Source: Pseudorasbora parva | Lineage: Eukaryota; Chordata; Actinopteri; Cypriniformes; Gobionidae | Direction: 5' to 3' | Length of the DNA: 64,000 nt | NCBI RefSeq assembly: GCF_024679245.1 | Contig: NC_090173.1 | Coordinates: 53,407,806-53,471,805 of the forward strand | Shown here: piece after piece, positions 47,097-59,207 of the stretch | Layout of the letters: each line of letters begins with the position of its first letter | Position numbering within the stretch: the first letter of the stretch is position 1 | Translations under genes and position numbers: made by a program | The notes under the pieces: generated by a model | Told to the model about the DNA's origin: nothing | Databases searched by the model: none | The model's input: the letters and a program-made list of their open reading frames with translations, nothing else

Positions 47097-48118
47097 GGGC
47101 TGTCGCGGTTAGAAAATTTCCCTTGCGGTTATTATGGGTGGCTCAATAGTGTGGTATGCGGCTTTACCGCCATTTATTTATTTATTATTTTATTTTTTAG
47201 AAACATAATTTATCCTGATTTTATTGCATAAAAAGCTCTGTTGTTGAAGTAGCATAAATTGTTGCTTTTTAACTGACAAAGAGAAACGTTTTAACTTTTT
47301 TTATTATTAAATGCAAAACAGCAACAAGAACATGCCTTTTTCCATTTAAAAAAATAAAAGAAATCAAATCATTTTAACGTATCACATTAAAAGAAGAAAA
47401 TGCATGTTCCTAAAACGAAAGAATTAAAACAATGTGTGAAAACCAAACCATGTGAAAATACAGAGAACAAACAAAAATATTACTTAAGCGTAAAACGAAA
47501 GTGATTTAGACCTGGATCATGTCTTTGTTTCGCGCTAAGAAAACTAACATATTGACCTTATGCGGTTTCAGGGAGGATCGCATTGGCGTAACGATATTCC
47601 CCGCGGCACTGAAAACTCTTTCTGATGGTGTGCTCGTTGCACAAATACACATATATTTGCGCGCGACTTTGGACAGCAGCAGCGGGAATCTACACTGATT
47701 ATCGCGCCACCAGGACAGTGGATTTGCGTTGGCGTCGATGCACTCCTCTTGCAGATAGCGCCTGAGCTCGTTATCTGCTCGCGCTCTCTTGGGTATTGGG
47801 GCTGACGCAGAGGATGTCCGTGACTTCAGTAAGTCTCCAAGAGTCTTTTTCTTTGCTGCAGGTGGCACCTCCACTTGCCCTTCGTCTCCAACCACTGACG
47901 CACTTTCCGAGGTCGCTTCGTCCTCAATTCCCACCATCTCTTCGATGAGTGCGGACTTTGTCTCCGTGTCATTGATATAATATTTTATAAAAAAATAAAA
48001 TAAAATAAAAAACACTGAACACTGCGGTTGCCACAGTTTCTGCAGTTGCGTTCCTTCCTCTGCGGTTGGCTTGTCAATAGCGCGGTTTTACAATAGTGTG
48101 GTTACCGCGACAGCCCAA
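47097..48118 (-). mobile_element. Internally deleted hAT with 8-bp duplication
   Basis: The ends are GGGCTGTCGCGGTTA and TTACCGCGACAGCCCAA; GTGACACA stands on both sides (47089-47096 and 48119-48126). The left end seems to lack its two outermost bases. It contains only the last part of a transposase. Confidence 0.82.
47506..47957 (-). pseudogene. hAT transposase C-terminal (dimerisation) fragment
   Basis: The minus-strand frame reads W-W-R-D-N-Q-C-R-F-P-L-L, then A-R-K-Y-M-C-I, S-T-P-S-E-R-V-F-S-A-A-G and L-V-F-L-A-R-N. This is the hAT dimerisation domain that assembles transposase subunits (ZBED/Ac type). The BED finger and catalytic core are absent owing to an internal deletion, so no activity is possible. 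The frame is open a little further upstream (to 48015), but that part is not family sequence. The stop is at 47506-47508. Confidence 0.85.
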
Positions 48119-48304
48119 GTGACACATTGATGTCTTAAGACACAAAACTATCGGTTTGTGTGAGAAACCCAACAGTATAATTGGCAGTATAATGCTCAAA
48201 CTGGACATTGAGAGCAAATACTAAACAACTTTTAAATCTCAGGATTGATATCAGCTGATAAATATGACAAGAAATCTGTGACCAGTGTAAAATCTGTGAT
48301 TTAA

Positions 48305-49580
48305 AGGGGGGGTGAAATGCTGTTTCATGCATACTGAGCTTTTTACACAGTTAAAGACTTGGATTCCCATCCTAAACAGACAAAGTTTCAAAAACTAATG
48401 TTGGACGTTTGATGGAGTATTTCTGTGTCAAAAATACTCCTTCCGGTTTCTCACAAGTTTCCGAGAGTTTTTTTTCGAGTATGGGTCCGCTTGACGTCGA
48501 CAGAGCGGAAGGTCCTTGTATGGGTCGTACGGGCTCTTCTCCCGGAAGGCTGACTAAAGCGAGAGAGGAAACGCACGCCAATAAACACTCAATCCAGTCG
48601 TCCGTGCAACACTTCTGTCGTGCTGCGCTCCACTTTATTCCTATGGGTGACATCAAACGACTTTAACACGCCCGCACAGCATTCCGGGAAGGCAGCGCTG
48701 CATTTGAACCGATTTGAACGCAGAAATGACGGAAAGCTTCACAACATCGCTTCAGTCATGTCGCAAAAGCGGATCTCCACGGTCACTGCTGTCACAGGAC
48801 TTCACCAAATCAACAGTTACCAAAGAAGTGTGTTTTTGATGGAGCGGTCCCAGCGATAAAGGTTCGGTCCTGCTTTGGAAACAGGCGGTGAGTAAAACTT
48901 CTTCAAATGTCTATGCTGTTGGCTATCGTCGCTTGAGTAAACATCAGTAAACAACACGATCGTGTATAACGTTAGTTAATTTATCAATGGAGCATGCGAT
49001 CTATGGTGTGTGTTTAAATACATTTGTTTAGCTGACCAATATAGGTGTCAGTTTGATAATTGTAAAACCACCCAAACATAAACCTAGCGTTCTCACAAAG
49101 CGTGCTTCGTCATTCAAATGCGCTAACGGACTCTATTGTTGTTCTGTGTATAACGTTACACTAGTCTGACGTGCAAAACCGTTTTGCTTGCTACTGCTAA
49201 TGTTTAGTCGCATACAATAGTCCATAAACCGAATCATGTCCTCATAAACTGCGAGTAAAGACACACAAATGTTGACAGGCCACTAAATACAGTACATACC
49301 ACGTCCTGCTGTTGCTGCTTCTCCTGTTCAATTTATTTCAGTGTCCGGATCTGATTCTGGATCATATCTGTATTAGTTGAATCTGATCCGCTTTGTGTGC
49401 GCTCGTCATTCTTTAGCTCCGCCCACACGATACGCCTCCAGGCGCTTGTTTTTTTTCGGAAAGACTCGGTACAGCCTATCTATCTTTTATAAATATAACA
49501 AAACTAAAGACTTTTCGGAGATATGAAGGATGCAGTACTACTCTATAGGTACTCAAGATTGACATGAGATTGACTGAAAC
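48305..49580. mobile_element. Second, inverted copy of the TTAA MITE
   Basis: Starts AGGGGGGGTGAAATGC after TTAA (48301-48304) and matches the reverse complement of 45890-47069 over its length. The last 20-25 bp (the terminal C-run) are missing at the right end. Together with the first copy it forms a 1.2-kb inverted pair within the NLR intron. Confidence 0.78.
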
Positions 49581-49733
49581 ATTTGGCTTGATTTTCTGCC
49601 AAGAATTTTAGCCTTCTTTCTCTCTCTTTTGAAATTTATTTACTTTTTATTATTATTAAGAACTTAATGTTTTCTTTTTTTTTTAAATAATTTTTCCTTT
49701 TTTTTTTGTATTTTGTTCTTAATGTGTTTTCAG

Positions 49734-51671
49734 TGGTGTGGTAGCTGAGCAGATCAGAGATGTGCCCTGTCTCAGCACATCCTCCTCCTGTCAGAAACAC
49801 ATCAGTCCTCATGACACAGAAGCAGCCCTGCAGCTCGACTCTCACCAACCAGTGCAGGATGATCTGCAGAGAGTCAAAGACCAGCACAAAACCAGCATGA
49901 AGAGCAGATATGAGAGCGTATTTGAGGGACTCAAACTACAAGAGAATCAGACGCTCCTGAACAGGATTTACACACAGCTGTACATCATAGAGGGAGAGAG
50001 TGAAGGAGTGAATGAAGAACATGAGGTGCTACAGATGGAGAAAAGCTACAAGACACTTCAAGACACTCCAATCAACTGCAATGACATCTTTAATCCTTCA
50101 CCTGAACTAGGATATGAGGAGAAGAGAAGAGAGAAGAAAGACAAAATCAAGACTGTTCTTACTAAAGGCATCGCTGGGATTGGAAAAACCGTCTCTGTGC
50201 AGAAGTTCATTCTGGACTGGGCCGAGGGAAAAGCCAATCAGGATGTAGATTTCATGTTTGTTCTTCCATTCAGAGAGCTGAACTTGATTAAAGATCATCA
50301 GTACAGTCTTCACCGACTTCTGCTGGACTTTCATCCTGAACTTCAAGATCTGGACTCAAAGATTTATGATGACTGTACAGTTGTGTTCATCTTTGATGGT
50401 CTGGATGAAAGCAGAATTACACTGATGTTTTCAGACAGTGAGGAAGTTCATGATGTGACTGAGACTTCATCAGTGGGTGTGTTGATGTCAAACCTCATGA
50501 AAGGAGATCTGCTTCCCTCTGCTCTCCTCTGGATAACCACCAGACCAGCAGCAGCCAATCAGATCCCCTCTAACTACATCAACCGTGTGACAGAAATTCA
50601 GGGATTCAATGACCCTCAGAAGGAGGAATATTTCAGGAAGAGAATCAGTGATGATCATCAAGTCAGCAGAATCATCTCGCACATCAGACGAGCAAGAAGC
50701 CTCCACATCATGTGCCACATACCCGTCTTCTGCTGGATCTCAGCCACTGTGCTTCAAAACATCCTGAATCAAGATCTCAGTGCAGAAATCCCTCAAACTC
50801 TGACTGAGATGTACATCCACTTCCTGCTCATTCAAACTAGTATGAGGAACCAGAAGTATGAAGAGAGGGATCCGGTGAAACTCCTGCAGTCTAACAGAGA
50901 TGTGATTGTGAAACTTGCTGAACTGGCTTTCACTCAGCTGATGAAGGGCAATGTGATGTTTTATGAGGAGGACCTGAGAGAGAGCGGGATAGATGTCACT
51001 GACGCCTCAGTGTATTCTGGGATCTGCACTGAGATCTTTAGGGAGGAATCTGTGATTTATCACAGGAAGGTTTACAGCTTTGTGCATCTGAGCTTTCAGG
51101 AGTTTTTTGCAGCACTGTATGTGTTTTTCTGCTATTTACACAAGAACAGTGACGTTCTGAAAATGTTCCTGTCAGGAAAGTCCAGAACTCAGTGTGGGAA
51201 TGTTCCTCTGGATGTGTTTCTGAAGGGAGCAATGAATAAAGCCTTGAAGAGTAAAAATGGACACCTGGATCTTTTCCTTCGATTCCTTCATGGCATCTCA
51301 CTGGAGTCCAATCAGAGACTCTTACAGGATCTGCTGATTCACACAGAGAACAACCCAGAGAGCATCAATAAAATAATACAAAACCTCAAACGAGGTCAAA
51401 AAAACAATGTCAGTCCTGAAAGATGGATTAATCTGTCACACTGCTTGATTGAGATGAAGAATAATTCTGTTGTTAAAGAAATGCAGGATTTGTTACAATC
51501 TGGAACAAAAAAAAGACGTCTTTCTCTTGCTCAATGTTCAACTTTGGCAAACATAATCCTGATGTCAGAGGAGGTGATGGATGAGTTTGACCTTAAAAAG
51601 TACGACATCATATCTTCACAAGAGGGTCGACGGAGACTGTTACCTGCTCTGAGAAACTGCAGAAAGGCTTT
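49734..51671 (+). CDS. NLR gene, FISNA-NACHT exon
   Basis: Acceptor TTTTCAG ends at 49733; the exon enters in phase 2 and leaves in phase 2 at 51671 (donor GTGAGT). The FISNA segment opens with V-A-E-Q-I-R-D-V-P and includes M-K-S-R-Y-E-S-V-F-E-G-L and L-N-R-I-Y-T-Q-L-Y-I-I-E-G. NACHT follows: Walker A G-I-A-G-I-G-K-T (50168-50191), then F-I-L-D-W-A-E-G-K, Walker B V-V-F-I-F-D-G-L-D-E-S-R (50380-50415) and the sensor-like T-T-R-P-A-A. Winged-helix and NACHT-associated parts complete the exon (F-V-H-L-S-F-Q-E-F-F-A-A-L-Y). It binds nucleotide and oligomerises on sensing. All motifs are present, with no stop or frameshift, so the exon looks functional. Confidence 0.93.
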
Positions 51672-51952
51672 GTGAGTATGAAATATGTACATAATGCCCC
51701 CATGTAGTCTAATAGGGTTTTCCGCTGATAAATCTTCTGTAATGACAAAAACATTTTAATTGTATTTCATTTATTTTTGTTTTAGAAATTAGGAAGTATC
51801 CACAGATTAAAAAAAAATAACTAAAATGATCAGAATTAAAATCATTGTACTACTTAAAGCAACTGGTGGCCACACGAGTTACTTGTTATTTTTGATACTT
51901 GATACTTTTGATATTGACATTATTCAATTTTTTAATCATCTTCAATCTTACG
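51672..51952 (+). other. NLR intron, upstream part
   Basis: Ordinary intron sequence from the GTGAGT donor to the MITE at 51953. Confidence 0.5.
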
Positions 51953-52777
51953 GCTGTTTCACACCGCAAGCGTGAGCGGCACATATTTTTTTCAGTGGCC
52001 ATGTGAAGCGGGAGTTTCGTCGGTGAGCCTATTTTTGCTGCGCTGCTGACGCTCCTGATGCTCAATTTAAGTGAAAGCACACTTTTAATGGACAAAATAA
52101 ATAGGATTTCACACAAAAAAAAAAGATTAAAATGCCCACAAGAAGCACGTTTAGTGTATTTTAACAATAACTGGAGTATATCAAAATAGAAAACGAAGAA
52201 TAATAAATATCTGTAGCAGATTTATCCATTTAAACTTGTTTTAATTATTCAGTTTGGGTGAAAGTATGGTTATGATTATACACAATAAAGTAAACAAGCC
52301 AGAAAATATGATAAACTTTCTTTTACATAGGTTCTAGCAGCTGCAGTCATGGTGTAAAGTGAAAGCACACTTTTGATGGCAAAATAAATATAATATCACA
52401 CTAAAAGCGCTCAAAATGCACACAAGAAGCACGTGTGGTGTGTTTTAACAGTAACTGGAGTATGTCATTAAAGAAAACAGAGAACAAAACTTATCTGTAG
52501 AAGATTTAGCCTACCTTTAAACTTGTTTTAATTATTCAGTTTGGGTGAAAGTATGGTTGTGATTATAAAAAGTAAAGTAAACTAGCCAGAAAATATAATG
52601 AACTTTCTTTTAGTTTAGTATGTTATACTCAGACAGCTATAGGCTCCAGCATTGTGGGAGCCGCTGCTGTGACGCTGTACAAACGCTTCAAGTGTGAATA
52701 CTCTCGCGCGTCTGCAGCTGCAATGACGTTGTAGTTACGCTGACACGCTGCTCACGCGTGCGGTGTGAAACAGCCTT
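51953..52777. repeat. Harbinger-like MITE with internal duplication
   Basis: Begins GGCTGTTTCACACCGCA and ends TGCGGTGTGAAACAGCC; TTA-like flanks on both sides suggest a TWA target, with one extra base at each end. Inside, a block of about 260 bp occurs twice in tandem (52069-52331 and 52358-52615), for example AAGTGAAAGCACACTTTT and CAGTTTGGGTGAAAGTATGG in both. Confidence 0.75.
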
Positions 52778-52922
52778 TAAAGCTAATCTTACTGATTGAA
52801 GACCATAATGTCAATCAACATGATATTTCATGGTAAAGTTGGTAACCTAAGAAAGTGATGTGATCTGGTGGAAACATCAACACACTAACATTCCTTTTAA
52901 CCAGGGTATTCTCTTTGTTCAG

Positions 52923-53096
52923 ATTAACAGCCTGTAATCTCAATGATCAGCAGTATGAAGTTGTGGCTTCAGTTCTACAATCACCAAACTCATCCCTGAG
53001 AGAGCTGGACCTGAGTAACAATGACCTGCAGGATTCAGCAGTGAAGCTGCTCTGTGCTGGACTGAAGAGTCCAAACTGCCAACTCACCATACTGAG
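52923..53096 (+). CDS. NLR gene, leucine-rich repeat exon
   Basis: Acceptor TTGTTCAG ends at 52922. The exon is exactly 174 bp, the standard length of ribonuclease-inhibitor-type LRR exons in fish NLRs, and joins in phase 2. It reads L-T-A-C-N-L-N-D, L-R-E-L-D-L-S-N-N-D-L-Q-D-S-A-V and A-G-L-K-S-P-N-C-Q-L, giving two LRR units for ligand sensing or autoinhibition. The donor GTTTGA is weak but usual here. More LRR exons and a possible B30.2 exon would be expected downstream; none is found to 64 kb, so the gene is either cut by transposons, very long or truncated. Confidence 0.9.
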
Positions 53097-54601
53097 GTTT
53101 GAATTTCACATTCATTAATGTGTTAATAATAATGTGCAATATTTAATTCATATATTTTTGTAAACACCAAACTCAAGTTCTCTTTCGTACTTGAACTTAC
53201 AAAAACACCCACAAATATCCTTAAACTAACGTAAATAATTGCAAAAGAGACACATGTGAGATCCGCACCATGAGCAGCAGAGGGTATCAGACTAGCTGAT
53301 CTGAAGGTGACCCAAGCACATTTGACCCCCAAAGTCTTGTTCAATTGACTAGTAGGATCACTCTGTACTGTGCTCAGGCATGGACCTTTTAGCCGTCCCT
53401 GGCCCGCTTGGAAGAGGTGGGCAAGAACACGATTCAGTTGGGCTCAGGCACGGTGACAGCCGGAGTGTGCCGGAGCACAGAACAGCTGTGCGCTGCTGTC
53501 ACCGTTATGACAACAAACACCAAATTATTACTACTTGGATGCATTTTTCAACTAATTTGAATATATTTAGGTTAATAACGGGTATGGGGCTGTATTCACA
53601 AAACATTTTAAGGTTAAAAGTAGCTCCTAAATTTGATTTAGGAGAAACTCTTAAAATAATGGACGTGTCAGCCTAAACTTTTGCACAAAACGCTAGGAGT
53701 AGTAAAGAGGACTCGTAAGACACTAAGACCAAATCACTAAACAATCCTAATGGCTGTTGCTGCAATTCCACGCAAAGATACTATACAACATTGAGGCGAT
53801 AGTGATAATTAATGTATCTTTAATAAATAGAAATGTCAGATTACCTGTGGTAGTTGTTTTTACGTGTTCACACAAATTATTGAATGAAGTAAAACAATAT
53901 AAGCTTATTTGACGTGCCGTCTGAAGCGATCGAGGGCTCTCGGCTCTTGAATTTATCCCAAACCCAGAGTTTTGCCCCATCTTGCAGACCAAGAGTGAGA
54001 AAACTAGGTATGGGTGAGTCGTTTCCCCTTGAAGTTTGCAATCTCTTGAGATGCAGACATGTAAGAGACTGACAATTAGCTGAACATTTACTAGTTTAAT
54101 TAGTGACAATTAGCCTACTTTTTAAAATCTTTATTTGAATATGGCATAGGACTATTTCGGTTAATTTTCCCGATCAACAACCGATGCTAATTAATCGATT
54201 ATTAACAGTTAATTGATAAGATTATAATATTGAATTGGCATTAAATAAAAATATGATTGAAGTGTCTGTGACCCATTAAAAATACTTTTTTCAAAGGTTT
54301 ATTTTACTGTGCAAACAGCAAAACATACAGAACAGCTGAACAACAGAACCACATTATCACAAATCACATTATCAAATGTTCACGCACCTGCAGCGTTTCT
54401 GACAACAGAGAAAAACAGAATAAAATTATAAATAAAAAGCACACAATAAATAGGCCTACACTAAATATTTTCACTTAAAGGCCCACTGAAATCAAAATTG
54501 ATTTTTTTTTTTTAGGTTTCAGTATGACTTTATTAGCTTTTAGCTATTTTAGTAAAGTATGTTAGCCTTGAAGGAATACTTCACTGCTTTTTTATATTTA
54601 A
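53097..54601. other. Transposon-derived DNA, no exon
   Basis: A Harbinger-type MITE start (GGCTGTATTCACAAAACA at 53589) and hAT-like ATTAATCGATTATTAAC near 54190 are visible without partners. No LRR exon of 174 bp was found. Confidence 0.45.
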
Positions 54602-55662
54602 GGGTCATGAAACCCCCCTGCTGCAGCGGTGTTTTTTCACACCTTCGATTTGAAAAGGCTTGTTAAAAGGGGAGTGGTCGACTGTGAAAAGGTGGGATGG
54701 TATTGTGTGGAAAGAGGGAATGTTTGCATAAATAGGGGAGTGTCATTAGGTGCTTTAAGATTAGCGATACCAACAACGTGAACGACCCAACATGCGATGT
54801 GATAGAGATGTGTAATTCTAGATCGGGGTAAAAGCGAAGGGGTTTGAGGCTAGTCTCGACTGCGCATCTGAAGCACAGAGCGACGCGTGCTGGGTTGACG
54901 TGACGATCCGCGCTGTCTATCACTCGACAGCTAAATCTATATCTGTCCAAATATGCACACTGTTTCACTAAGAGCCCACATGCGGTTTAGTGCATGGCTG
55001 TGACCACAAATAAAACGGACGTGGCTTTTGTTCATTAGCCTACAGATTACAGATTGGTTATTTTGCGCTCCTGACATAGATAGTCAACGCTTGCAGGTTC
55101 GGCGTGCGATTCCTCAGGTGAATTTTACTTTACCGAGCCTTTGTAGCAAAGGCTTCCACAGATGGTGCCGGTTACAGCTCGCTCGGCGCCCTTACGTTAC
55201 TTCGTATCAGCACAACGCCTAGCTTTCCTCCGTGGCTTTTCCGCACGCTGCTTCCAAAACTTCCCCACCATATCTCTACAATAATGATGGAAGACGAGCC
55301 TGACAGAAGTGACTGTCTCATGCATATTAACTAAATTACCTTGTATGCATACTACAGCGCAGGGATTGGATTGAATGAGCTTTATGTCATGAATATATAT
55401 CGAGAATCGCTCTGAGCGGTCGACGTCAGCATGTGCCCAGCAGCCCATACTTGGGCCGAAAAGGCCGCGCCGACGTCAGCATTTGTGAAGTTTCTCCGAC
55501 TAAGCTTTTCAAACCGGAAGACAGAAATCGCTCTGGAAAATGCAAAAATAACTATTTTCACAAATGAATACCATTAATGAGTACCCTTAGTGTTTTCAAT
55601 TATGTGCAGCCTATACATATCTGTTTACATCTGAAAAAAAGTGTTTTGGGGTTTCATGACCC
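54602..55662. mobile_element. TTTAA-flanked MITE, 1.1 kb
   Basis: GGGTCATGAAACCCC and GGGGTTTCATGACCC are perfect inverted ends; TTTAA stands on both sides (54597-54601 and 55663-55667). No coding domain. Confidence 0.85.
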
Positions 55663-55667
55663 TTTAA

Positions 55668-56882
55668 AGGGGACCTATTATGCAAAATTAATTTTTTTAG
55701 GTGTTTTCAACACAGCTGGTATCCACATTGTAGCTTATAATGGTAACCAGCCTATAATGGTAAAAATCCACCCAATACTTTTTTTATAATCCCCATCAAT
55801 CATTATCAATCTCTCATAATGCAGTGTTTCATATTTCCCCCTACTCCAATGTAAGATTAGGGAAACCCTGCCCATGACTGTTGATGATCTGCCCTTTTAG
55901 TATAGACACACCCCTGAGTGAGAAGCACAGAGACCACCATTTCTGTTTTCTCACTGTATCAGCTAGCTAGAGTATTATAATATCTGTGCCAAAAAACATT
56001 ATAAATGATCTTTTATTGGATGAACCAACGAACATGCCAGTCTCCACTGACTCGCGGTATCTGAGTCACTGTGGTTAAATTCAATTTATGAAGTAAATGT
56101 GCTGAAGAAATCAATTTGCGCATGACTACTTCACCAATGAGGGTCAGTACAAGGCTGGATTTGTGGAAAAGTTGTTTCTGAAAGATGGGTCAATACCAAT
56201 GATTTGTGTTCTAACTTCAGATCCAGACCAAGCAAGGATGGCACATATTTTGTGAATGTTTTCACATTTCCTTTCTGAATAAGCTTTATTATAGAATGCT
56301 GTATGAATAATATGGCTAAAGTTACCGTAGTCTCTGAGTGTATTCACATAGACTAGAGCTATGCCGTTAGTTTTATCCCGAAAACGCCCACCGTCTGTAT
56401 AATTCATAAACACACATTTATTATGCATTGTATATTCAGGTGACAGACTTTTTTACGTTCCCACATGAGCACCTATACAACAATTTATAGATTATGTGGA
56501 GTCTAAAAGTTGCAATCTTTTCCTGAATCTCTTCATCTGTGTCTGACTCTGGACTCTGGTATAAGGCTGCACTCCACAACTGGTTATTTCTGACATTATG
56601 GCTGAGTGAGAATCGTCTGTTTTGTTGATGACAGAGGATCCAAAGCTTGTGTATAGAATCACCCTTTTCTAGAAGGGGGCGGGGAGCAGCTCATTTGCAT
56701 TTAAAGGGAGACATACAAAAATTGTGTGTTTTTGCTCACACCTAAATAGGGGCAAATCATTCTATGATTTTATTAAATTAGGGTCAAGCTATAATAAATG
56801 ATCTAGGGGGGTATTTTGAGCTAAACTTCAGACACATTCTGGGGACACCAGAGATTTATACAACATCTTGTGAAAAGGAGCA
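55668..56882. repeat. GGGGACCTATTATGC-type MITE, right end eroded
   Basis: It begins AGGGGACCTATTATGC directly after the previous element. Near 56875 the sequence GTGAAAAGGAGCA agrees with the start of the expected right end (GCATAATAGGTCCCC) but is then replaced by other DNA. Non-coding. Confidence 0.55.
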
Positions 56883-57031
56883 GGTCTTGGAGTCTTTACT
56901 AACGTGCTGATGAGTTAAAGGTGTCATGAACTGGCTTTTTAATTTTTTTTATACTGTTGTCCGAGGATAACTTATGGCGTTTGTGTTTTTTTTACATTCA
57001 AAAACAAGAAGTAATAGGCTATTTTCTATGT

Positions 57032-58204
57032 AGCCAGAATGGTGACTTTAAAATTTGGCATCACAAATTAAAATTGTCATTGAAAACAAAAGCAGAACTG
57101 AAAAAGGAAACATTGGCATTGATACATTTGCATTGAAAACAGTTGTATTGGCACTGAAACAAATAAATAATAAAAATCTTACAATCTTATTATTTTATTG
57201 TATTGGGATTTATTTGTATCTTTCAATGACAATCTTCAGATTTTTTCTTCATGTCACTCTTTTTCAGTGACTTTTTTTTTTTTTTTTACAATGTCACTGA
57301 TTTTCAGTTTCAACTTTCTGTCACTGTTTTGGTGTGGAGAGGGGCGGGGTCTGAGGGGAGGGGTAAGTAGAGCGTAGTTTGCATATCATTTGCATATAGG
57401 TATACTGAAGCAGTAGGCTGAGCGGCACTTTACTGGAACCCGTCGTCAGCTCTGAAGCCTCTGGCATGAAAAATGTTCAGTTTTCCGGGAACTTCCAAGC
57501 CGCAGGTAAGTCTGTTTTTTTATCTGCCATTTACATGTTTATTCACGTGCAACCTGGCCGGCTTGGTTAACTTTTAACGGCCGTTATGCTGTTTTTTTTT
57601 ACCCGACGTCGACTGAAACGTAAATTACAACATTAGCCGTGTTGGCTAACTTAACTGTGGTTAATGCAAGGTCAAATATAAACACCGGTCACCATGCATA
57701 TGCACCGAATAAGGCTAAAAGTCCGGTTTGGCAAATACATTAATTAACGTTAGGTGTCTGTCAGTATATTGTTGCTGCTAAGTAGCCTATGAGTACATCA
57801 CAACAGTGGCTAACAGTAACATAGCCTGTGACGTTAACACTGACATGATAAACAGCAGGGCGTCGGCTGTGTAAGTTACACTACTGACATCCCCAACCAC
57901 ACACACACACCGGAGACAGACGTTACTCCTAGGGCCGCGAATGTGCTTTTATCTGTATTTAATGGTAGTTAGCTTTAAGTCTCCAGCCCTGTGATGTCTC
58001 CTTTCTTTTTCTTTAGGAGTTAGAGGCCAGTGTTATTGCTGCTGCACAAGACCTCATAAACGTGCTAACGCAAAACGTTCAGCAGTATCACACCAGCACA
58101 GCACAATCCAGTGCCGTCACATGAGCACCATTAAATACAGATAGCACATTCGCGGCCCTAGGAGTTACTGTGTAACGCTGCGTTTAAGCCGAACTTGCGG
58201 CTCT

Positions 58205-58237
<33 letters not shown>

Positions 58238-59114
58238 TTGGGGATGTCAGTAGTGTAACTTACACAGCCGACGCCCTGCTGATAATCATGTGTGTTAACG
58301 TCACAGGCTATGTTACTGTTAGCCACTGTTGTGATGTATTCATACTTAGCAGCAACAAGAATACCGACAGACACCTAACGTTAATTAATTTTTTTTGCCA
58401 AACCGGACTTTTAGCCTTATTCGGTGCAAATGCATGGTGACCGGTGTTTATATTTGACCCTGCATTAACCAGCGTTAAGTTAGCCAACACGGCTAATGTT
58501 AGTAATTTACATGTTCCAGTCGACGTCGGGAAAAAAAAAAACGCATAACGCCGTTAAAAGTTAACCAAGCCGGCCAGGTTGCACGTGAATAAACATAAGC
58601 AGATAAAAAAAAAGACTTACTTACGGCTTGGAAGTTCCCGGTAAACTGAACATTTGTCATGCCAGAGGCTTTAGAGCTGACGACGGGTTCCAGTAAAGTG
58701 ACACTCAGCCTACTGCTTCAGTATACCTATATGCAAATGATATGCAAACTACGCTCACCTACCCCTCCCCTCAGACCCCGCCCCTCTCCACGCCAAAACC
58801 ATGACAGAAAGTTGAAACTGAAAATCAGTGACATTGAAAAAAAACTGACATTGTAAAAAAAATCTTTCACTGAAAGAGTGACATGAAGAAAAAATCTGAA
58901 GATTGTCATTGAAAAATACAAATACATCCCAATACAATAAAAGATTGTAAGATTTTAATTATTTTATTTTTGCATTGCCAATACTTGTTTCAATGCCAAT
59001 ACAACTGTTTTCAATGCAAATGTTTCAATGCCAATGTGTCCTTTTTCAGTTCTGCTTTTGTTTTCAATGACAATTTTAATTTGTGATGCCAAATTTAAAG
59101 TCACCATTCTGGCT
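57032..59114. mobile_element. Giant foldback element, arms about 930-990 bp
   Basis: 57032-57965 and 58128-59114 are reverse complements of each other at high identity, separated by a 162-bp loop. The ends are AGCCAGAATGGTGACTTTAA and its complement. The element lies in a MITE-like sequence (AAAGGTGTCATGAACTGG at 56927). ATTTTCTAT/ATTTTCTAC occurs near both borders and may be a target duplication offset by five bases. Both arms hold a GC box and two octamer-like ATTTGCAT/GTTTGCAT motifs. No transposase. Long arms suit a Mutator-like or foldback class. Confidence 0.88.
57473..58124 (+). CDS. Two-exon mini reading frame in the foldback element
   Basis: The ATG at 57473 gives eleven codons (M-F-S-F-P-G-T-S-K-P-Q) up to a perfect donor CAG/GTAAGT (intron from 57506). 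A pyrimidine-rich acceptor TTCTTTTTCTTTAG ends at 58016 in the loop, and the second exon, joined in phase 0, gives E-L-E-A-S-V-I-A-A-A-Q-D-L and ends at TGA 58122-58124, 46 residues in all. A second ATG (57466) gives another open frame over the same splice. The upstream GC box and octamer motifs look promoter-like. No known protein; it may equally be a noncoding transcript. Confidence 0.35.
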
Positions 59115-59207
59115 CCATAATTTTCTACACTGGTTTTAAGGCTCTAAAAATAGGCTCAGTTTTTGAAGGGTATGCCGCACTGTAGACTTGGAAGTAAACT
59201 CCTACGG

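Larger units (their letters stand above)
45702..48300. repeat. AGGGATAGTTCACCC-type MITE, twice interrupted, 3' end lost
   Basis: Begins after TTAA (45698-45701) with AGGGATAGTTCACCC. It is cut by a TTAA element (45890-47069) and by a hAT (47097-48118); between and after them its sequence continues (ACCCTGTGGCTCGTGG, then CATTGATGTCTTAAGACAC). Its right terminus is not present before the next MITE begins at 48305. Confidence 0.65.
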
